This document shows, piece after piece, positions 1-4,266 of a stretch of DNA of 8,325 nucleotides (position 1 is the stretch's first letter; each line of letters starts with the position of its first letter). The position numbers were made by a program, and so were the translations under genes. The DNA lies in the NCBI GenBank assembly GCA_036524005.1, contig DATDDB010000084.1, forward strand, positions 1-8,325, written 5' to 3'. Under the pieces are notes generated by a model. The model did no database searches and had not been told where the DNA came from. It was given only the letters and a program-made list of their open reading frames with translations. This DNA comes from DATDDB01 sp036524005 (GTDB taxonomy: Bacteria; Pseudomonadota; Gammaproteobacteria; Burkholderiales; Gallionellaceae).

Positions 1-43
1 GGCGCAGGGCTTCCTGCTGTTCAATATCGGTGGGATCGCTCAT
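1..43 (-). CDS. 5' end of an unidentified gene (partial, runs off the left edge)
   Basis: An ATG on the minus strand at 43-41 opens a frame that stays open to the window edge and reads MSDPTDIEQQEALR. The acidic, glutamine-rich start resembles that of many small cytoplasmic proteins, but 14 residues are too few to assign a family. There is no clear Shine-Dalgarno in the bases upstream (44-65). It would be transcribed divergently from the exported protein at 184. This is a tentative call based only on an open frame, a plausible start and the large space to the next gene. Confidence 0.35.
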   Translation of the reverse strand, partial: MSDPTDIEQQEALR

Positions 44-123
44 GGCCGCGTAAGTTACAGGCGGCGCTAAGGATTAAGGGCACATCACCATGCGGAATAC
101 ATGAACACTTGATGCTAGCCGGG

Positions 124-152
124 TGAAATGGCAGAATGCCCTCGCCATTTCA
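124..152 (+). promoter_or_regulatory. Inverted repeat upstream of the duplicated eight-cysteine gene
   Basis: A perfect 9-bp inverted repeat (TGAAATGGC at 124-132, GCCATTTCA at 144-152) encloses an 11-base loop. It ends about 21 bases before the Shine-Dalgarno of the next gene, so it would fold in the 5' leader RNA or serve as a protein-binding dyad. An 8-bp direct repeat CAGAATGC (132-139 and 151-158) overlaps it. There is no T-run after the stem, so it is not a standard terminator. Its function is unknown. Confidence 0.45.
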
Positions 153-183
153 GAATGCAGCCCCACATTGCCAGGAGTTCGTG

Positions 184-1056
184 ATGTCAACCATGAAGCA
201 TGTAATTTCGCTGCTGTTCCTTCTGCCTGCAACCTGCCTGGCTGCTGAAACACAGCCTGCCTCCGGGAATAATGCTACTGCCGCTAGCAGTCCCGCGCAG
301 AGCTCCCTTTCCGTACCCTTATTCGTGAGCGATCTACACTGCGACATGGTCGCCCGATTCAACGCGATCAGCTGGTACACAGCCACGCTATGCTCACGGC
401 GCCATCAGGATATGCGCGCACAGGAAGATAAGATCAAGCACCTTATCACCCGCACTTATCCGGGCCTTCACAGGGCCATCACCATGCCCCCGTACTCGGC
501 GGCTGCAAGGGAGACCATGGATAACTCTCCCTATTTGCCGGACAGCAATCCCATGTTTGATGAAAAGAGCTGCAAGTTGAATTTTGACCGTATGATGATG
601 AGCATAAAGGACGCAGAGACCAGACGGACCATTCTTCAGTGCTGGGAACAGCCGCCCTCCGTGGCAAACGACACGTCTCCCGCTCCCCTCAACGACAAGG
701 TATGTGTGGGAACCGCCCAGTACATGGCATCTGCATGGTACAAGGCGGGAATGTGCACAGCGCTCCACAAGGGCCTCGCGATGCGCGAGGCGAAGATCAA
801 GGAACAAATCGCCGCCACCTATCCCGAGTTCCAAAAAGCCATTAGCACGCCACCTTTGCTGGATGCGGGCAAGTATATGGCGACCTATTCGTCCTCGGTG
901 TTCGGAAATGATCCTACTTTGACGGAAGAGGGCTGCGCAGCGAATCTGGATTTTCTGGCGGCGCCATTGAACGGCACCGACTGGACGGACACGGTCGAGC
1001 AGTGCTGGGGGAAACCGCGCCCCGTGGCGCAAGGGATGCCTCCCGCGTCCCAGTAA
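184..1056 (+). CDS. Exported protein with two tandem four-cysteine modules, function unknown
   Basis: The chosen start at 184 has AGGAG at 173-177, six bases away, and gives 290 residues. An in-frame ATG at 136 lies in a hairpin loop and has no such site. Residues 1-22 form a signal peptide (MSTMKH, then a hydrophobic core, then ...CLAA), so the protein should be periplasmic or secreted. A low-complexity Ala/Ser linker follows. The rest is two copies of one module: cysteines at 53, 70, 130 and 153 recur at 174, 191, 251 and 274, exactly 121 residues later. WY (64-65/185-186), KIK, TYP, AI, PP and a final CW are conserved between copies at the same offset. The eight cysteines could form four disulfides. 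I do not recognise the family. It stands alone, with a divergent neighbour on the left and about 470 bases to the next gene. The gene itself is convincing; the role is open. Confidence 0.85.
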   Translation: MSTMKHVISLLFLLPATCLAAETQPASGNNATAASSPAQSSLSVPLFVSDLHCDMVARFNAISWYTATLCSRRHQDMRAQEDKIKHLITRTYPGLHRAITMPPYSAAARETMDNSPYLPDSNPMFDEKSCKLNFDRMMMSIKDAETRRTILQCWEQPPSVANDTSPAPLNDKVCVGTAQYMASAWYKAGMCTALHKGLAMREAKIKEQIAATYPEFQKAISTPPLLDAGKYMATYSSSVFGNDPTLTEEGCAANLDFLAAPLNGTDWTDTVEQCWGKPRPVAQGMPPASQ

Positions 1057-1363
1057 CACACGCAGCCCTCTGCCAGAGCCAAGGTTAAATCATTGCCTGC
1101 GTTTCGGGGGCGGTGCGGGCAAATCACGCGGGAGCGGGCTGCGCCGCAACGACAATCCCAGCCATGACGCCTTTTTCCGGCTGAGAAATATCCATTTCTT
1201 CCTGATTCTGGCTTGCCATTCCACTACAAGGATAAAGCCTCACCTGCCACGCTTGGCATTCAGCAGCCATTTCGGGTCTTCCGCCTCCTGCAAATGCTGC
1301 GCGTGTGCGCGCTGAGACAAAGCTGCTGTTTTCGGGTTTCACGAAAACAACCGGTACCACAAC
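1057..1363. other. Intergenic stretch without a recognised gene
   Basis: This stretch separates two plus-strand exported-protein genes. I see no RNA gene, no strong hairpin followed by T-residues, and no repeat. A minus-strand open frame starting with GTG at 1360 has no good ribosome-binding site and a composition unlike a real protein, so I left it out. Control signals of the next gene begin at its right end. Confidence 0.5.
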
Positions 1364-1379
1364 CTATCAGAGTTGATAG
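1364..1379. promoter_or_regulatory. 16-bp dyad next to a candidate -35 box (possible operator)
   Basis: CTATCA (1364-1369) and TGATAG (1374-1379) are perfect inverted repeats separated by GAGT. The dyad ends at the base before the candidate -35 hexamer TTGACG. That position would suit a repressor or activator site for the outer-membrane gene downstream. It is short enough to occur by chance, so the role is an inference from position. Confidence 0.35.
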
Positions 1380-1409
1380 TTGACGGGAATTTCTTGTGCC
1401 AATTAGTAT
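1380..1409 (+). promoter_or_regulatory. Candidate sigma70 promoter of the outer-membrane gene
   Basis: TTGACG (1380-1385, five of six consensus bases) and TAGTAT (1404-1409, four of six) are 18 bases apart. Transcription would begin near 1416 and leave a leader of about 115 bases before the start codon at 1531. The surrounding DNA is AT-rich, which raises the chance of a fortuitous match. Confidence 0.4.
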
Positions 1410-1530
1410 GTGCCTATCCACTGCACGAATCGCCCGCACGACACGACATCAAGAGGCGAAGCCAGTAAATAAGAAGAGAAGCGGGCTGTGCTGCATAGTC
1501 CGCGAAACTGCACAATCCAAGGGGAAAAAA

Positions 1531-2484
1531 ATGCCATTCGTATGCACGCACGAAAAAGCGTTCAGCTTTTCTAAAGCAAGCCACTTCTGCCGAACACCGT
1601 TTCTGCATTCGCTAAACATGTTCTTTCTTGTGCTACTTCTATTACTTGGCTGGCACGCCAATAGCTTAGCCGCAGATGCGGTTGCGCCATCTGCTGTTCC
1701 TGGAATTACAGCCTCCGGCGTCCCGGCAATTTCTGCGATAGCAAAGCCGGACACGGGCACTCCAGCCCCAACTGACAATGGCAGTTGGAAAGGTGACAAA
1801 ATCAAGCTGGCCAACGATGTGATAAACGTCTCCGGCCCAAATGGAAGCAGCTACTTTGCGCCCGACGGTTCCATCTTTATCGTTACAGATGATGATGAAA
1901 AAACGCACAAACTCATTGTGAAATTTATCAACACCGAACCCTCGTCTGACGGGAGAACTGTCAAACTTATTAATTCACGCCACTTGTTTTTCTATCAACC
2001 AACGGACAAAGGTGCAGACCGGGTTGTGCCTTCTGCGAGTACAAATGGCGCCGTTGATACACATCAGCTTTACGCTTTGGACAAGTCCGCAGTGGAAAAA
2101 ATGTACTACTACCGCCATGGCTGGGCCTTTGGCGTGCTGACGGTTCCATACAAATACCAATTGCACGATAAATCCTTTGGCAGCGCTTTAAGTATTGGCC
2201 CTTACCTGGGATACCGCACCGAGGACCGCGGGAGTTCCATCACCTGGGTTATTTCAGCCGGGTACGTAAACAACATCCCGGTTCCCTTGGCAAACAATAC
2301 GGGTACAGTTAATCGAAGCGGATTTTCCATTGCAGTGGGGCCCATAATTTCCATCAACAAAGGCACAGGGATGGAAATCGGTGTGCTGGCCGGGCAAGAC
2401 CGTCTGGGGTCGAATGCAGCTGCACCCTATCAATACGAGGGAAAAACCTGGGTATCGATCGCCATAGGCTTCAAGTTCTTCTGA
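1531..2484 (+). CDS. Predicted outer-membrane beta-barrel protein, function unknown
   Basis: The start at 1531 has AAGGGG at 1519-1524 with a six-base spacer. Upstream in-frame ATGs at 1396 and 1408 lack such a site. The 317-residue product has a basic, 29-residue N-terminal stretch before the hydrophobic core (residues 30-40) and a likely cleavage after SLAA. This is an unusually long signal region; an ATG at 1618 would give an ordinary one but has no ribosome-binding site. Residues 48-82 are rich in Ala, Pro and Thr. Residues 85-185 look like a soluble beta domain. From about 195 to the end, alternating hydrophobic residues form roughly six amphipathic strands, and the chain ends in Phe (KFF), the classic signal for barrel assembly in the outer membrane. 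The DNA is AT-richer than the c-di-GMP gene downstream, which may mean it was acquired. I do not recognise the family. Confidence 0.8.
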   Translation: MPFVCTHEKAFSFSKASHFCRTPFLHSLNMFFLVLLLLLGWHANSLAADAVAPSAVPGITASGVPAISAIAKPDTGTPAPTDNGSWKGDKIKLANDVINVSGPNGSSYFAPDGSIFIVTDDDEKTHKLIVKFINTEPSSDGRTVKLINSRHLFFYQPTDKGADRVVPSASTNGAVDTHQLYALDKSAVEKMYYYRHGWAFGVLTVPYKYQLHDKSFGSALSIGPYLGYRTEDRGSSITWVISAGYVNNIPVPLANNTGTVNRSGFSIAVGPIISINKGTGMEIGVLAGQDRLGSNAAAPYQYEGKTWVSIAIGFKFF

Positions 2485-2492
2485 GCAGCAAA

Positions 2493-2518
2493 ATATTCGA
2501 CTTTTATATTCGACTTTT
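2493..2518. repeat. Perfect 13-bp tandem repeat, two copies
   Basis: The unit ATATTCGACTTTT occurs at 2493-2505 and again at 2506-2518 with no mismatch, starting eight bases after the stop codon of the outer-membrane gene. It may be a slippage duplication or a pair of binding sites spaced just over one helical turn. It lies just before a 14-bp palindrome. Confidence 0.75.
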
Positions 2519-2523
2519 ACACG

Positions 2524-2547
2524 GCAGAATATCTAGATATTTTCTGC
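2524..2547. promoter_or_regulatory. 14-bp perfect palindrome inside a longer imperfect hairpin
   Basis: AATATCTAGATATT (2528-2541) is its own reverse complement. Flanking GCAG (2524-2527) and CTGC (2544-2547) extend the pairing with a two-base TT bulge. It could be a dimer-binding operator for the gene at 2612 or part of a transcription stop for the outer-membrane gene. There is no T-run after it, which favours a binding site over a standard terminator. Confidence 0.45.
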
Positions 2548-2568
2548 GCTGTGCAGCCGCGCCGGTAA

Positions 2569-2577
2569 TGCTATATT
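2569..2577 (+). promoter_or_regulatory. Candidate extended -10 promoter of the DUF4124-like gene
   Basis: TGC followed by TATATT (2572-2577) fits an extended -10 element, which can work without a good -35 box; I see none at the right distance. Transcription would begin about 28 bases before the ATG at 2612, leaving room for the Shine-Dalgarno. The palindrome at 2528-2541 lies about 30 bases upstream, where a regulator could act. Confidence 0.4.
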
Positions 2578-2611
2578 TCGCAGAATTAGAATAACTCCAA
2601 AGGGAGAAATA

Positions 2612-2962
2612 ATGCGTACCGCAGTCCGCGCCCGGCTTCTGGGCATCGCGTTGTCTGGCATGCTGGCTTTGGCAGCCTTCCCGGCAAATGCCACCTACAA
2701 GTGCGTCGAGAACAACCAGACGACTTACAGCACCGATCCGTGCAAAGGCAGCGCCCAAGCGGTGAAAGAGGTGAAGAATGAGGTGTCGGTGACGCCCGCC
2801 TACGTGCCGCCCGAGGGCAGCTCTTCGGGTTCCGGCAGGTCGCTCGGGAAACTCGGCCTGGACGCCAAGGATGTGATCACCATCGTGTTGCTGGCGCTGG
2901 TGCCCATCTCCCTGGTGACAGCGTTCTTCATGTCGCGGAAATCGAAAAGCATCCTCAAGTAA
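2612..2962 (+). CDS. Small DUF4124-like exported protein with C-terminal membrane helix
   Basis: AAGGGAG (2600-2606) sits five bases before the ATG. The 116-residue product has a signal peptide (residues 1-27, ending PANA). A short motif then follows: YKCVENNQTTYSTDPC, with Cys31 and Cys44. The Y-x-C/W...TYS(D/T)xPC pattern recalls the DUF4124 domain, whose members are small envelope proteins of unknown function in beta- and gammaproteobacteria. The match is by pattern only. A Pro/Ser/Gly linker (about 64-77) leads to one hydrophobic helix (about 88-107) and a basic tail SRKSKSILK. The expected topology is periplasmic N-terminus, inner-membrane anchor and cytoplasmic tail. The two cysteines could form a disulfide. 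It ends in a hairpin region shared with the convergent gene. Confidence 0.75.
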   Translation: MRTAVRARLLGIALSGMLALAAFPANATYKCVENNQTTYSTDPCKGSAQAVKEVKNEVSVTPAYVPPEGSSSGSGRSLGKLGLDAKDVITIVLLALVPISLVTAFFMSRKSKSILK

Positions 2963-2996
2963 TGCGCTGGCGCCAGCCTGCGCCCTGCTTCAGACT

Positions 2997-3014
2997 GCCC
3001 GGGCTAACCCGGGC
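2997..3014. terminator. Candidate bidirectional terminator hairpin between convergent genes
   Basis: GCCCGGG (2997-3003) and CCCGGGC (3008-3014) pair over a four-base loop CTAA, two bases beyond the stop codon of the minus-strand gene. A second perfect palindrome, GCTGGCGCCAGC (2966-2977), follows the plus-strand stop codon closely. Neither stem has a T-run, so classical intrinsic termination would be weak, but location and stem quality suggest a role in ending or protecting both transcripts. Confidence 0.45.
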
Positions 3015-3016
3015 GC

Positions 3017-3421
3017 TCACCACTTGAATTTTTCAGGGATTTCGCCGCTCAGGCGCTGATGCTTGGTTGTGGTTTTGCCCTCATCCACCAGCCACATTTC
3101 TTCGCCCTGGTACTCCACCTTGATGGATTGGGAAAACGATTTTCCGTTCGCGGAAAAATTCAGCGTCAGAATGCTTTCCGGCGAAACCGCCCAGTTCGCC
3201 TGGATAAAGTTGATTTTCATTTTTTCGCGCTCCTCCTTGGTCAGGTAGATGCGCATGGTGTGATCGGGGAAAAACTGGACGACATTGGCGTTAGGCTGAT
3301 ATTCCTGCCAGATGCCGACCAGGCGCTTCTCGCTGGAAGCAAGCTCCTCTGCCCCAATGGCGGCGGGTGCGAAGCTGGTGATGGACAAGGCCAGGAGCAG
3401 GAGGATGCGTAGGAATTTCAT
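3017..3421 (-). CDS. Small periplasmic protein, paralogue of the gene at 3487-3894
   Basis: The 134-residue product starts with a clear signal peptide (MKFLRILLLLALS, cleavage near AIGA), so it should be periplasmic. The mature part opens with RLVGIWQEYQP (33-43), then NVVQF and MRIYLTKEE (56-64). A charged, strand-rich half follows and ends in PEKFKW. The pattern suggests a small beta-barrel or lipocalin-like fold, but this is inference and I do not recognise a family. The same blocks occur at the same residue numbers in the neighbouring gene; by my manual count 33 of the first 80 positions are identical without a gap. The ribosome-binding site is weak (AAAGG about ten bases upstream). The 65-base gap to the paralogue on the same strand suggests they are co-transcribed, with this gene second. 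Confidence 0.8.
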   Translation of the reverse strand: MKFLRILLLLALSITSFAPAAIGAEELASSEKRLVGIWQEYQPNANVVQFFPDHTMRIYLTKEEREKMKINFIQANWAVSPESILTLNFSANGKSFSQSIKVEYQGEEMWLVDEGKTTTKHQRLSGEIPEKFKW

Positions 3422-3486
3422 GGTTACACTGCCTTTCAGGTTGGTTTATGTGATTTGCCGCCAGTCCGCACGGGGGCAGTCCTGCC

Positions 3487-3894
3487 CTAGCGCCAGTTGA
3501 ATCTTTCCGAGAGCTCCCCCCTCTGACGGCGATACTTGGTCACCCGGCCATTTTCCGTCAGCCACAGTTCATCGTCGCTTTTGAAGGACAGGTGGAACGT
3601 GCGATAGTGCCGCTTGCGGCCCACTTCATAGCGCAGCCTGATGGTGTTGTTTGAGGTCAGGGTGAACGGCCCATCGATCCAGCGCAGGTTCATGCGGTTG
3701 CCCTCTTCCCTGGTGAGATAGATACGCATGTTCTGGTTCATGTCGAACTGGACCGCGTTCGTGGCGGGCTCGTATGCCTCCCACAGGCCGAACAGGCGGT
3801 TATCGATCGCGCTGGGATGTCTTGCCGCCAGGGCGGCCGGTGCAAACCAGGCTGTGGCGAGTGCCAGGATGATAAAGATGCGGATGATCTTCAT
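3487..3894 (-). CDS. Small periplasmic protein, paralogue of the gene at 3017-3421
   Basis: The start at 3894 has AGGAGG on the minus strand (3909-3904), nine bases away, and places the signal peptide MKIIRIFIILALATAW at the very N-terminus. A longer frame from 3939 would add 15 basic residues before it and is less likely. The 135-residue product is cleaved near ALAA. It shares RL-G-(I/L)W--Y-P (33-43), VQF (48-50) and MRIYLT(K/R)EE (56-64) with the downstream gene. It is more basic in its C-terminal half (GRKRHYR, KYRRQRGE) and ends RFNWR. Such a charge difference between duplicates suggests different partners or ligands. It is probably the first gene of a two-gene operon. No enzyme motif or metal-binding cluster is visible and the function is unknown. 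Confidence 0.8.
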   Translation of the reverse strand: MKIIRIFIILALATAWFAPAALAARHPSAIDNRLFGLWEAYEPATNAVQFDMNQNMRIYLTREEGNRMNLRWIDGPFTLTSNNTIRLRYEVGRKRHYRTFHLSFKSDDELWLTENGRVTKYRRQRGELSERFNWR

Positions 3895-3951
3895 GGGCAG
3901 GATCCTCCTATTGGTTAGCCATTCGCTGCGCCGCCGCAAGCGTCCCGGAGC

Positions 3952-3980
3952 AGCTTAACAAGCCGGGGGTATCTTGGCAA
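3952..3980 (-). promoter_or_regulatory. Candidate promoter of the paralogous pair
   Basis: On the minus strand TTGCCA (3980-3975, five of six consensus bases) and TAAGCT (3957-3952, weak) are 17 bases apart. The 5' leader would be about 50 bases. The -10 box is poor, so this is only the best candidate I could find upstream of the pair. Confidence 0.28.
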
Positions 3981-4074
3981 GAATCCTGGATACGCGCGAA
4001 AGAATCGCGGCGCGGGATTTCCGCCCCACTGCGCAGCCTTGCCTGCCGGTCAACACCGCGTGCCGCTACGATTC

Positions 4075-4091
4075 CCATGATTATATTATGG
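4075..4091. promoter_or_regulatory. AT-rich near-palindrome upstream of the c-di-GMP gene
   Basis: CCATGATTATATTATGG reads almost the same on both strands: four outer pairs match, then one G-T and two further pairs flank the centre. It is an AT-rich island in GC-rich DNA, about 74 bases before the leader ORF. It could be an operator or promoter region. The rest of 3981-4164 shows no gene, and I found no convincing promoter pair there. Confidence 0.25.
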
Positions 4092-4164
4092 CTTTTGGGC
4101 GGCACATTACAGCCCATTTTCACTTATCATGGGCATTCCAGATGCTGCCAAAGGGGAGGTAAAC

Positions 4165-4266
4165 ATGACTGGCATGCCGTTTCCTGCCGTCTCGCGCCGC
4201 GGACGTTTGTTCCCGGTGACGGTGTTCTGCCTGCTCCTCCCTTGCCATGAAAGCAGCGCACAATAA
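4165..4266 (+). CDS. 33-codon leader ORF overlapping the c-di-GMP gene start
   Basis: An ATG at 4165 has the best ribosome-binding site in the window (GGGGAGG at 4153-4159, five-base spacer). The frame encodes 33 residues, beginning MTGMPFPAVSRRGRLF, and ends at TAA 4264-4266. It has a twin-arginine basic stretch and a hydrophobic run, LFPVTVFCLLLP (15-26), then HESSAQ, so it looks like a signal peptide or small membrane peptide. It overlaps the downstream start (4247) by 20 bases in another frame. That start has no Shine-Dalgarno of its own, and no in-frame upstream start exists because TGA at 4217 closes the frame. The likely role is translational coupling. Alternatives are a small membrane peptide, or the remains of an N-terminal extension separated by a one-base frame change. 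Confidence 0.5.
   Translation: MTGMPFPAVSRRGRLFPVTVFCLLLPCHESSAQ

Noticed and set aside
394..1059. Long minus-strand open frame opposite the eight-cysteine gene
   Set aside because: It is a shadow: the plus-strand frame has a signal peptide, a ribosome-binding site and an internal duplication, and the minus product is a compositionally odd Arg/His/Gly-rich string.
1124..1360. 78-codon minus-strand frame starting with GTG in the intergenic stretch
   Set aside because: No good ribosome-binding site, no domain pattern and no support from its neighbours.
3474..3487. Small hairpin GGGCAG-TC-CTGCCC between the two paralogous genes, overlapping a stop codon
   Set aside because: The loop is too short for a stable full stem and no T-run follows, so it is not supported as a terminator or attenuator.
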